From the NCBI GenBank assembly GCA_039696685.1, contig CP155566.1, forward strand, positions 2,232,001-2,296,000: 64,000 nucleotides of DNA, written 5' to 3'. The notes under the pieces are model-generated. The model made no database searches. It worked only from the letters and a program-made list of their open reading frames with translations, and had not been told where the DNA came from. The first letter of the stretch is position 1. The number at the start of each line of letters is the position of its first letter. The position numbers and the translations under genes are program-made. Origin of the DNA: Vibrio sp. CDRSL-10 TSBA (GTDB lineage Bacteria > Pseudomonadota > Gammaproteobacteria > Enterobacterales > Vibrionaceae). Shown one piece after another: positions 19,379 to 28,982 of this stretch.

Positions 19379-19602
19379 ATGAAATCGATATACTGGGGAT
19401 TTTTATCTCCCCGTTACTGCTGTGCATGCTGATTGCGTTTTTTACGCGCTTGGTGATCTCCAGCCTGATGACCAAAGCCGGTCTCTACTCTTGGGTCGCC
19501 AGACGGCCGATCTTTGATATCGCCCTGTTTATTTCGCTGACCGGGCTGATGTTTCATCTGTTTAACTTAATCACTACTCCCGCAGGGAACACTCTATTAT
19601 GA
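19372..19602 (+). CDS. DUF1656 small membrane protein (AaeX-like)
   Basis: 76-aa protein with two hydrophobic segments (residues about 8-32 and 48-70), matching the AaeX/DUF1656 family found between FUSC and HlyD partners. The N-terminus EIDILGIFISPLL is characteristic. It starts inside the FUSC gene and overlaps the next start (ATGA). It probably assists assembly of the efflux complex; exact role unknown. Confidence 0.85.
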   Translation: MLNEIDILGIFISPLLLCMLIAFFTRLVISSLMTKAGLYSWVARRPIFDIALFISLTGLMFHLFNLITTPAGNTLL

Positions 19603-20477
19603 TCAAAAATAAACTGGCATCTGCATTTCGGGCCCTGCTGACGACCGGGGCCGTGGTTATCGCTGGCTTCGTGGTCTGGCATTTATACGGCTATTATCAT
19701 TACGCGCCGCAAACTCGTGACGGTAAAATTCGTGCCGATATTGTCCCTCTGGCGACCGACATTTCCGGGACGGTTAAATCGGTCTACGTCCACGACAACC
19801 AACGTGTCACACAGGGGACTCTGCTGTTCAGCCTCGACAAAGAGCGCCTGACCCGCGATATGATGCAGGCCAAAGCCACGCTGCAAGAAGCGAAAGCAAC
19901 TCTGAACGCAGCACAACGTGACTACCGCCGTTATCTGCGCCTTAATAAAGCGGTGTCAGTGCAGGAAAAAGACGACAAACTCGATGCTCAGACCCTGGCT
20001 AAGGCCAGTCTGGACAAAGCGCAGGCCGATTTTGAACTGAGCAAAATAAATCTGCAGCGCGCCGATATCTACGCGCCGGTGGATGGCATCATTACCAACT
20101 TCTCGCTGCGCCCGGGGGCTTACGCCAGCGCTGGCGTGGCGATCATGGCACTGGTCGATACCAACAGCTTTTATGTCGCGGGCTATTTTGAAGAAACCAA
20201 ACTCAGCCGCATTCATAACGGCGCCAAGGCGACCATTTTTGTCATGGGTGAAGACCAGCCGCTCTACGGTCATGTGGAAGGATTGTCTGCGGGGATTAAT
20301 GATAGTGAACGAACCACGGTATCCGGCACCCTGCTTGCGAACGTTAATCCGACTTTTAGCTGGATTCGCCTGGCGCAACGTATTCCGGTCAGAATCGCCA
20401 TCGACCAGACACCGTCAGATTTCGATCTGATTGCCGGACGTACCGCCTCAATCAGCCTGAGTGAACGAACTCAGTAA
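19599..20477 (+). CDS. HlyD-family membrane fusion protein (AaeA-like)
   Basis: Periplasmic adaptor linking the FUSC pump to an outer-membrane channel. 292 aa with one N-terminal anchor (residues about 10-32), the lipoyl-like start VPLATDISGTVKSVYVHDNQ, an alpha-hairpin with TLQEAKATLNAAQRDYRRY, and the beta-barrel IYAPVDGIITNFSLRPG. Lengths and order match AaeA. It is the last gene of the MarR-FUSC-DUF1656-HlyD operon; no TolC homologue lies nearby, so a shared one is likely. Confidence 0.9.
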   Translation: MIKNKLASAFRALLTTGAVVIAGFVVWHLYGYYHYAPQTRDGKIRADIVPLATDISGTVKSVYVHDNQRVTQGTLLFSLDKERLTRDMMQAKATLQEAKATLNAAQRDYRRYLRLNKAVSVQEKDDKLDAQTLAKASLDKAQADFELSKINLQRADIYAPVDGIITNFSLRPGAYASAGVAIMALVDTNSFYVAGYFEETKLSRIHNGAKATIFVMGEDQPLYGHVEGLSAGINDSERTTVSGTLLANVNPTFSWIRLAQRIPVRIAIDQTPSDFDLIAGRTASISLSERTQ

Positions 20478-20696
20478 GTGAAAGTGAGTAAATCCCCATG
20501 AGCCTAGAGACACTATGTGATTGGGGTGAAAGAATGTAGCCAGCACCGCTGCTGCTTGAAGTAGGAAGCGTCTACACAACAGGCCAATCAGGATTTGCAC
20601 AAAACTCCGGCAATACTCTGACACTTCACGGACAACCCCATAGCAAAAATGGGGTTAACTTCACAGTTTATCTGACTATGACACAGAGATGCAGGT

Positions 20697-21396
20697 GTGA
20701 AAGCTTCTATCCGGACAATCAAACGCAAGATTAAACGAGTGCTGCTGACCTTAATGGGTCTGGCGCTCGGTTTGCCGTTACTGCTTGTCCTGCTGCTTAA
20801 ATTTGTCAACCCGCCGTTTCTGGGGCTGGGAAATTGCACGCACCCTGTTTCCACCACAGAACTACCCTGCCCGGACTCAGCATCAGTGGGTTCCGTTGAA
20901 CTCAATCTCACCGGCCATTCCTGCGGCTGTGATTGCTTCGGAAGATCAGCGTTTCCCGCACCACTGGGGCGTGGATATGCACGCCTTACTGTCAGTGCTG
21001 GAAAACAGCGGCAGCAACGGCCCGGATCGCGGTGCCAGTACCATTACCCAGCAAACCGCCAAAAATGTATTTCTGTTTCCGAGCCACACCTATGTGCGTA
21101 AGGCGTATGAACTCTACATTGCCGTTCTGCTGGAACTCATCTGGGGCAAGGAACGCATCATGGAGATGTATTTAAATGTGGTGGAATTTGGCCCCGGTAT
21201 TTATGGCGTCCAGGCGGCCAGCCAGCACTATTTCGGGGTCTCGGCCAGTCAGGTCACTGCTTATCAGGCAGCCCAGTTAGCTGTGGTGTTACCTAACCCC
21301 TATAAAATACGCCCTCAGCCAATGACGCAGTATGTGCAGCAGCGCGTGAACTGGGTGTTAAGACAAATGCGAAATCTCGGTGCCGTGACATTCTGA
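20697..21396 (+). CDS. mtgA: Monofunctional peptidoglycan transglycosylase MtgA
   Basis: Inner-membrane GT51 enzyme polymerising lipid II into glycan strands. One N-terminal anchor (residues about 15-38) precedes the catalytic domain, where AAVIASEDQRFPHHWG carries the catalytic Glu, GASTITQQTAKN is motif 2, and RIMEMYLNVVEFG motif 3. The frame breaks right after the anchor; one base too many in GTTTC at 20816-20820. Corrected length is 232 aa, as in E. coli. The start is GTG with a poor ribosome site. Monocistronic; a short AACCCCAT/ATGGGGTT hairpin lies just upstream. Confidence 0.9.
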
Positions 21397-21549
21397 GGCA
21401 CCTTTCCAGCCATAACCATGACGAATCCGATTTTAAGCAACATAACCTTAATCTATCTTTATTCTTTCCGTCACGTTAGCTATCTAAACTTCATCCCGCT
21501 CAATTACTTATAAACATCAAGTTAATATTAATTATCGGGAAAGCACACC

Positions 21550-23584
21550 ATGAGTAAGGAAACCTTCAATCCAACACGTTATAACCAAAGTAACAACAAA
21601 CCCTTTGAAGAGGTGCTGGAAGCGAACCTGTCGCGCCGCAGTATTCTCAAAGGCGGCGTCGGCATCGGTGCAATGACCGCGTTTGGCGCTTTTGGTCTGA
21701 CGGGTTGTAACTCATCCAGCAGTGAATCGGCCGCAAGCAGTGCGCGCGTCTCTTCGGCGACTCTGAATTTTGAATCCATTGCAGGTTCACTGACCGATGC
21801 AGTCGCGGTCCCGCCAGGTTATGTGGCTCAGGTACTGGTTCCCTGGGGCACGCCACTTAACGCACAAGGCAGTGCTTGGTTGAGTGACGGCAGCAACACC
21901 AGTACCGATCAGCTTAATGCCTTAGGCATGCATCACGATGGCATGCATTTCTTTCCAATCAATGACAGCGCGACCGACGGCCTGCTGTGCATCAACCACG
22001 AATACATCGACCAGGCAGCGCTGCACCCAAGTGGTCCGACTGTTTCAGGCGGCGTACGCACCGTCGTCGATGAAGTGCGCAAAGAGATCTACGCGCACGG
22101 CGTGTCTGTGGTTCGTATCCAGTTGCAAAACAACACCTGGCAACTGGTGGATGACGATCCGCTCAACCGCCGTTACACCGGTGCAACTGTGATGGATTTG
22201 TCGGGTCCGGTGGCTTATACCGAGAGTGTGGTTACTCGCTTCTCGCCGGACGGCAGTCAGGCGCGCGGCACCCTGAATAACTGTGGCAACGGCTACACCC
22301 CATGGGGCACTTACCTCACTTGTGAAGAGAACTGGCCGGGTTACTTTGTTAACGCGGGTACACGTACTGAAGAAACAGAACCGTATCGGCATCGAGAACA
22401 GCAGCACTCGCTATCTGTGGGAATCGCTTGCGGGCCATGGGGAAGAACGTCTCGACGAGTTCAGCCGTTTCAATCTCGCGCCAACCGGTGCCAGCTCCAG
22501 CGATGACTATCGTAACGAAGCTAACGGCCACGGTTACATCGTTGAAATCGATCCTTATACCGCTAACTCTCGCGCGAAAAAGCGTACCGCTCTGGGCCGT
22601 TTCCGCCATGAAGGCTGTACTTTCGCCAAACTTGAAGCGGGCAAACCTGTAGTGTTCTACTCAGGCCACGATTCACGCTTTGAATATCTGTACAAATTTG
22701 AATCAGCAGCCAACTGGGATCCGGCGGATGCTAATCCCGCTAACCGCCTGGTGACCGGCGACAAATACATGGATGAAGGCACGCTGTATGTCGCGCGCTT
22801 CAATGAAGACAGCACAGGTACCTGGCTGCCATTAACACTAGACAGCGTTACCACAGACAACGGCACTCTGGCGGATCACTTTGATACACTGGCCGACATC
22901 ATTATCAATACAGCCGGTGCCGCGGACTTAGTCGGGGCAACACCAATGGACCGTCCTGAGTGGTGTACGGTGGACCCTTATACCGGTTCGGTCTACCTGA
23001 CCCTGACCAATAACACGTCTCGTACCAGTGAAACCAATCCGGCCAACCCACGTCTTAACAACAAATTTGGCCATGTGATCCGCTGGGATGAAGGCGACAG
23101 CTCTACTGAGTTCAGCTGGGATATTTTCGTCTTCGGTTCAGCCGCCGGACAAGACGCCGACACCAACCGTTCAAGTCTGACTGAACTCAACCAGTTCGCC
23201 AGCCCGGATGGTTTGTCTTTTGACGGACGCGGCATTTTGTGGATTCAGACCGATAACGGCGCCAGCGAAGTCACGTCTTACACCAATGACCAAATGCTGT
23301 GTGTGGTCCCGTCCAAACTGACCGACGAAAACGGTGATCAGGTCGCTATCAGTGCTGATAACCAAGCGGATCTGCGACGCTTCTTCGTCGGCCCGAATGG
23401 CTGTGAAGTGACTGGTTTTGCCATCAGCCCGGATTACAAATCAGTGTTTGTTAACATTCAGCACCCGGGTAACTGGCCATACAGCGATGACGCTGCAGAA
23501 GAGACACCAAACGGCGTGACCGTGCGACCACGTGCTGCAACAGTTGTGATTCGTCGTGAAGATGGCGGTGAAATCGGGGTATAA
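21550..23584 (+). CDS. phoX: PhoX-type alkaline phosphatase (DUF839)
   Basis: Exported calcium/iron-dependent phosphatase releasing phosphate from organic esters. The N-terminus has a twin-arginine motif (LSRRSILKGG) and hydrophobic stretch ending LTGC, so Tat export, perhaps as a lipoprotein. PhoX landmarks include LGMHHDGMHFF, LLCINHEY, TPWGTYLTCEENW, GRFRHEGCTF and RPEWCTVDPYTGSVYLTLTNN. The frame breaks near residue 275; removing one base from GAAAC at 22372-22376 restores EEQNRIGIENSSTRYLW and 677 aa. CCGTCAC at 21468 is at best a weak Pho-box half. It fits the phosphate-scavenging theme with ugp. A strong terminator follows. Confidence 0.9.
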
Positions 23585-23608
23585 GTTGTCAAACCGAAAC
23601 TGACTGCA

Positions 23609-23635
23609 CGGGAAGCCACATGGCTTCCCGTTTTT
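23609..23635 (+). terminator. Intrinsic terminator after phoX
   Basis: CGGGAAGCCA / TGGCTTCCCG stem followed by TTTTT, 25 bases past the phoX stop. Confidence 0.92.
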
Positions 23636-23821
23636 CTCAGCGCCTAAACATGGCAGCTGATGCACGCCCTTCCTTAGTCGCCTTGTCACTTCCGTTGTAA
23701 GTACTGGCTTTGTCTTATCATTCAGACTGCAAAGCAGATGGCGCGGCTTTAAGGTTGCCCATCACGTTTCTCATGACTGTTTAATGGTAGGCTTGGGTAC
23801 TTTTTATGAATGGAGGTGAGT

Positions 23822-24749
23822 ATGCCCGGCGCCTTTGCCCACATAACCAGCATACATGTCGCGGCCGCGAACAACAGTCTGATGAAACTGAACATTCCCA
23901 AGCAGGCTAAAAAGGTCTTGTCACAAAATAAAAGCTTTATTGAACTGGGCTGTGTCAGCCCCGATTACCCTTATCTGGCCATCCTTGATTCGGCGCAGAA
24001 TAAATGGGCCGACGAGATGCACTACACCAACATCGGCGGATTAATTACCGAACTGATCGCGCTAATTAAAGTGATGGAGGGACGCGAGCAGGATAAAGCC
24101 TTTGCCTGGCTGTGTGGATTTGTCGCTCACGTCGCAGCCGACATCACTATTCATCCGGTGGTCGAATTAAAAGTCGGGCCCTACGCAGAAAATGCCAAGC
24201 AACACCGAATCTGCGAGATGAACCAAGATGCTTACATCTGGCCAAAACGCATGGGCTTGGGTGAAGTCGGCTATGCTGACCGCGTACGCGACAGTCTCGG
24301 CAGTTGTGTCGACAGCGAAAATCCAAAGTCTCTCGACCTGACCATTCTCACCCTGTGGCGCACAGCTCTGATTAACGCCTATCCCGACTATGCGCAACAG
24401 TGCCAGCCGGATATTAATGCCTGGCACCACGGCTTCCAGACCGTGGTCGATAAAGTTGAAGAGGGCCACCACCTGTTTGCATGGGCCCGGCATGTGGCCG
24501 CCAAACACGGTCTGACCTACCCGCTGCAGCAGGAAGTGGACACGGAATTTATCGAAAATCTGGCAACTCCAGACGGCGACATGCACTACGACGCTGTATT
24601 TGATAAAGCAATCCACACCATTCACTGCTTTTGGGAACAACTGTGTCTGGCCGTGTTTGACCAGGGTCCGACAGACTTCTTTAAAAACTGGAATCTCGAC
24701 ACCGGCTTGTGCGAGAAACAATCGCTTAACCGCCTGGGAGGAACTATGA
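23822..24749 (+). CDS. Zinc-dependent phospholipase C-like protein
   Basis: Matches the prokaryotic zinc-dependent phospholipase C family: GAFAHITSIHVAAA at the N-terminus, CVSPDYPYL, ADEMHYTNIGG and LCGFVAHVAADITIHPVVE provide the histidines and aspartates expected to bind zinc. No signal peptide is visible, so location is uncertain. The start at 23822 follows a strong GGAGGTGA. As written, the frame runs straight into the downstream lipoprotein, an apparent 450-aa fusion. Removing one base from GAAAC at 24715-24719 makes it end ...LTAWEEL at TGA 24747-24749, overlapping the lipoprotein start as ATGA (308 aa). I regard the fusion as artefactual. It may feed glycerophosphodiester or phosphate scavenging with ugp and phoX. 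Confidence 0.75.
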
Positions 24750-25174
24750 AACGATTGATGTTACTCATCGCTTGCGTGGCACTGACTGCCTGTGCTTCTT
24801 CACCTCAGTATCAGGGCGAGGCGATGTATGACATGGCCTCCGTCGTCAAAGATATCGCCCAGTCAGTGGACGGCGAACTCAAGTTCGGTGATACGCAAGG
24901 TTTGTCACAAGCGCAGATCGTGCAGAATGCCATGACAGACAACGACGGCAAATTTATCCAGCTACAACAGCTGGCTCGAAAAGCGAAGGTGGAAGATTAC
25001 CGCATTTTATATGACTTCCAGCAAGAGCATGCGGTGGTTCTGGTGTGTGATGGCGATATCGCCCTGATGGAAGACGCCGGCTGTAACGCCTCGTTTGACA
25101 AAGTCTACTGGCATCAGCCACAGCGCAACAGTTGTGAATTTCATCTCGATGCAACCCAACTGTGCGCGCAGTAA
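24746..25174 (+). CDS. Small lipoprotein of unknown function
   Basis: 142-aa protein with a clear lipoprotein signal (MKRLMLLIACVALTACASS; lipobox LTAC) and its own GGAGG ribosome site. The mature part is soluble and has paired cysteines (VLVCDGD, AGCNAS, NSCEFH, QLC) that could form disulfides in the periplasm. It is not recognised as a named family. Translationally coupled to the phospholipase C-like gene once the upstream frame slip is corrected. Confidence 0.75.
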   Translation: MKRLMLLIACVALTACASSPQYQGEAMYDMASVVKDIAQSVDGELKFGDTQGLSQAQIVQNAMTDNDGKFIQLQQLARKAKVEDYRILYDFQQEHAVVLVCDGDIALMEDAGCNASFDKVYWHQPQRNSCEFHLDATQLCAQ

Positions 25175-25336
25175 TGAGCGCTTGATGTCTGTTCGTCATC
25201 CGGACATCACCATTTTCGTCTGAATTTGTCGTCAGCCAGACATTATCCTGTCAAACAATATGCAACTATCAACTTATAATTGAGTATGACGATCGGGGAC
25301 GTTCCCTTGTCTTTGGCCAGGTAAAAAGAGATGACG

Positions 25337-26266
25337 ATGAAAAAACGGAATTTTTGGTTAGCCAGCATACTACTGGTCAGTCCGACAATGGTACTGGCCG
25401 AACCTTCAATGACTGAGAATGACTGGCAAATAGTGCAACAAGGTCTTTTTGACGACAACGGCACCTCTTATGTGCTCGACTTGTTCAGTGTGGAGGATTT
25501 TTCCTCAGTTTCTCTGGTTGCCGGCGACCCGGACGAAATTCTGATGGGCTACCGGGTTGGCGACAAATGGATGTTTACCCCGATTCCTCAGGGTGCAGAC
25601 ATAGCCACCGAATGCTGGAACCCGCAGCGCCAAGCCTGGGTCAGCGACCGCGGCAATAAAGAACGCAATGCCACTTTTGAAGGCAACGAAATACACACGG
25701 TCTATTCCGGCACCGGAATTCCGGTGACGATGCGCATTACCCCTTATCAAACCAAGAGCCAGGCGTGGAAAAATCAGCTCAAACAATTTCCCGCATCGTT
25801 AAAACTCACTGCCCTGCAATGGCCGGCTAAAGCTTACCGGGTCGAAACCGCGCAGCAGCAGGATGTATTGTGTCGCTTTGAGAATGAGCTGACCGATACC
25901 GTCCCGGACCAAATCCACAGTGTCGACGACTTCACCAGTGCCTCTATCGTCAGTACCTTGTTCTCAGAATATTACCCGGACCATTACACCGTCACCAAAG
26001 ACAGCTTCGCACTGGATGATATTTCTGAATACCAATGGCATATTGAAAAGCTGAGCAACGGAGTCAAGCTGCTTGCACTGACCGACACCAGCCTGAACGA
26101 TACAGGGATGGATCAGGAGCCGGACTACTATATGATTCAGAACCGGCAAATATTTCAGGTTCAGCCGTATCCGAAATTCAGCTACGACCAGCAAAAACAC
26201 AATACCCGCCTGACCTTCAGTGCCAGTTTCGCCACGCAACTGCGTCAGCATTTGCAATCTTTATGA
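25337..26266 (+). CDS. Hypothetical secreted protein
   Basis: 309 aa from the ATG at 25337, chosen because AAAGAG lies 6 bases upstream (an ATG at 25331 is too close). A Sec signal peptide (KKRNFWLASILLVSPTMVLA) precedes a mature domain with no recognised family. It contains many acidic and aromatic residues (DDNGTSYVLDLFSVEDFSS; WHIEKLSNGVKLLALTDTS) and two cysteines. Probably periplasmic. No neighbouring gene points to a function. Confidence 0.7.
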   Translation: MKKRNFWLASILLVSPTMVLAEPSMTENDWQIVQQGLFDDNGTSYVLDLFSVEDFSSVSLVAGDPDEILMGYRVGDKWMFTPIPQGADIATECWNPQRQAWVSDRGNKERNATFEGNEIHTVYSGTGIPVTMRITPYQTKSQAWKNQLKQFPASLKLTALQWPAKAYRVETAQQQDVLCRFENELTDTVPDQIHSVDDFTSASIVSTLFSEYYPDHYTVTKDSFALDDISEYQWHIEKLSNGVKLLALTDTSLNDTGMDQEPDYYMIQNRQIFQVQPYPKFSYDQQKHNTRLTFSASFATQLRQHLQSL

Positions 26267-26592
26267 TGGATATATTAAAGAAGGCTTCCACGAGAAATTT
26301 CACGACAAAACAACGCTCACCGCTAATTTGATACTTTAGGAATAATGTAGGAAAAACCAACATCTATGGCACACTGAGCAGCGTAGTGAAAAGTGTGCAA
26401 CTTGGGGTTTTCAACACCAATAAATTATTCATGTTACCCACTTTCAATATTAAAGCGTATTCATGATAACTTATGGCAATACAATTAAAACGTCAAAAAC
26501 AGTTGAAGATCCACGATATAAGGAAGTAAATTGAACCTGTGCAGTCATTGAGTTTTTTGTCGATTGCCGAAGATATTCTTAGGGAGCGGTAA
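26267..26592. other. Intergenic region without recognised features
   Basis: AT-rich stretch between the secreted protein and the GGDEF gene. No ORF of note, no riboswitch (a c-di-GMP aptamer was specifically looked for by eye) and no strong terminator. Confidence 0.4.
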
Positions 26593-27675
26593 GTGACATC
26601 TTTAGCGATAAATAAACGCCTGACAGCGCCAGCATCAGTTGCAGCAGAAGCGTTCGAGCAGTGGTCTCTGGAAACACGCATGGCTCAGGTGCGTTACATG
26701 AACTTATTCACTGCCCTGCTCTACTTACTCTAAGCCTATTTTGAAAGTTTGATGGATCTCCCGTATGCCGATGTACGCCTGGCGATACACGGCTTTATGA
26801 TCCCTCTCTTTTTGCTGTTTATTTATCGCTTAAGTTTCACCCCATCCGCATACTGGCTGATGCGCATGATACTGGTTGGCGCCCCTGTCAGCGCAGTGTG
26901 GAGCAATCTGTACTTTAATATGGGCACACCGCTATTTGCCCACTTTGCGCCGGAAATTTATCTCAACATCATCTGGACATTTACCATGTCCGGCCTCACT
27001 TTCCGCTATGCGCTGCTGGCAGTCTCTTTATCCCTGTCGGTCACATTAACCAGCACGTATCTCTACTGGGATAATGACCCGACTCTGTACCTGCACTGCT
27101 TGTGGTTGCTATCGGCCATGGTATTCGGCGTGGTCAGTGCGCTGGTTCTGGAACGGATGATGCGTTCTATTTATAAACAGCAACGCGAACTGGAACATTC
27201 CGCCAGCGTCGATTCACTGACCGGGTTATGGAACCGGGATAAACTGGTGCAACTGTTTAAGCAGGAAATCGAAGAGAAGAGCGAACAGCAGGACTACTGT
27301 CTGTTAATGCTTGATATCGACCACTTTAAATCGGTCAATGACCAGTATGGTCACATTGTCGGTGACAAGGTGCTGGTGCAATTTGCTCAACTTATCGAGA
27401 GTGTCTTGGCCGAAAAAGGACAGGTTGGCCGCTTTGGCGGCGAAGAGTTTTGTGCCCTGTTACCCAACGCCAGCATAATGCAGGCCAGTACCTTGGCTGA
27501 GCAGTTGTTAGCGGCGATCCGTCAGTATGACTTTGTCACCGTCGGCAACAAAACGGCCAGTATCGGGCTGTGTCAGTACCGCTGCAGTGAAAGCTTCGAA
27601 GCGCTGATTGCACGTGCAGATAAAGCGCTGTACCGCGCAAAAGAAGGCGGCCGGGATCAGATCAGGAGTTGCTGA
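26593..27675 (+). pseudogene. Membrane diguanylate cyclase with in-frame stop codon in first helix
   Basis: The C-terminal GGDEF domain is intact: SVDSLTGLWNRDKL, DIDHFKSVNDQYGHIVGD and the active site RFGGEEF, so it should make cyclic-di-GMP. No RxxD inhibitory site precedes it. Several hydrophobic segments lie between residues 60 and 190. A GTG start at 26593 with AGGGAG upstream gives VTSLAINKRL..., but codon 47 is TAA (26731-26733), and the same frame continues at once with AYFESLMDLPYADV, a natural continuation of helix 1. No GAAAC/GTTTC lies between the stop and the continuing frame, so this is probably a true nonsense change. Translation could restart at TTG 26749 or ATG 26752, giving about 307 aa that lacks the cytosolic N-terminus. 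Confidence 0.7.
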
Positions 27676-27768
27676 CTCGGCTCCGCAACGTGTAGAACAA
27701 ATAGCAACAGCGTCACTTTGCCCAGTTAAATAACGCTGTGCCAGGTAAAGGGCCTTATTAAACAAAAC

Positions 27769-28654
27769 CTAGTAGATGGTCATGTTTTTGCCCAGATGTT
27801 TGGCTTTGTAGAGGTGTTGGTCTGCTCTTTCAATCACATCACGATACGAGGAATCGTGTTCAGTAACGCTTGCCACACCGATTGATACTGTAACCTTGAG
27901 TTCAATATCATCCAGCTCAAACAGATGGTTGCTAATCTCCTCCCTGACCCTTTCCATTGCGATCACTGCGTCGGAGAATGTGCAGCCCAGCAGCGAGACG
28001 AGGATTTCCTCACCACCATAGCGGTACGCCTTATCGTTCGATCTGAGAGTCGACAGCACAATATCGGAAACCCCTTCCAGCACTTCATCACCAACCAGGT
28101 GACCATAAGTATCGTTAATGGCCTTAAAATCATCGACGTCGATCAGGGCCAGGCAATGACTATCCATTTCCGCCGCAACTTCAGCAAAATCAATGTCCAA
28201 ATCGCGCTCCAGAGCTGATCGGTTGAGTAGCCCGGTGAGTTCATCCACATAAGTTAACGTATGCGTGATGTCTTTGCGGAAGTTCTCAATACTTTTATCC
28301 AGTTGTTTCATCAGAGATAACAAGCGCCGGTAACTCTCTTTATCAATCGGTTGTTCACACTTTTTATCCAATACTTCTGCGACGTATTCCAGCAGGCTAG
28401 ATAGACGTTTCTTGAATCGCTTCCAGACGCGGATAATTGGGAAAACGCTCATTGGCCTCTTTCAGCAACGCCGAAAAATCCATCTTGTACTGGATTAGAT
28501 AATGGTTACCTTTATTACAGTCCCGCTCATCAAGAAAGTGAAGTAAGTAAAACAGATTCATTCGTGCATCGTGATGTCGCACAAGCACACGGCCAAGGTC
28601 TACATAAAAACTCTGTAGTTCACTGATCTCAAAATCTTCAAACATAGTATTCAC
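27769..28654 (-). CDS. Cytosolic diguanylate cyclase (GGEEI variant)
   Basis: Soluble GGDEF protein. An N-terminal helical domain (residues about 1-140, HHDARMNLFYLLHFLDERDC) of unknown sensing role leads to TYVDELTGLLNRSALERD and DVDDFKAINDTYGHLVGD. The active-site loop is RYGGEEI rather than GGEEF, and RSND seven residues earlier is a proper RxxD inhibitory site. The frame breaks near residue 82; one base too many in GTTTC at 28407-28411. Corrected length is 294 aa from a GTG at 28654 that follows AGGAG; ATG 28645 is an alternative. Convergent with the preceding GGDEF gene. Confidence 0.83.
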
Positions 28655-28901
28655 AGTTAGGCTCCTGGCTTTCATGATCAGTCATGAATCCACGAATTGC
28701 GGCATACAGAACCTAAAAAATTCGGGCTTTACATGCAGGTTAAGAATCGATTAGTGAGTTGATTATAATCATAAACCGCTGTTCTACGAAGTTAATTAAG
28801 ATATCGATCATTGAATGCAGCCTTAACGCATCAGATTATTGCTTTGAGAAAGCAGTAACTGTCAGATCAGATAACGCTCTGGCTTTAGGTGTGTTGATTG
28901 G

Positions 28902-28943
28902 AAAAAAATAAGTGGGCAGATGTTGTACTAACAAATGCCCACT
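28902..28943 (-). terminator. Intrinsic terminator of leuA
   Basis: On the minus strand AGTGGGCA (28943-28936) pairs with TGCCCACT (28918-28911), followed by TTATTTTTTT. It lies about 40 bases after the leuA stop. Confidence 0.88.
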
Positions 28944-28982
28944 CTTCGTTTACCGATTATCAGGTCAGGATGATTCTACCAG

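Noticed and set aside
24167..24721. 184-aa minus-strand open frame
   Set aside because: Antisense shadow of the phospholipase C-like gene; no domain features.
26267..26592. Cyclic-di-GMP riboswitch upstream of a GGDEF gene
   Set aside because: Conserved GEMM core and tetraloop-receptor elements are absent.
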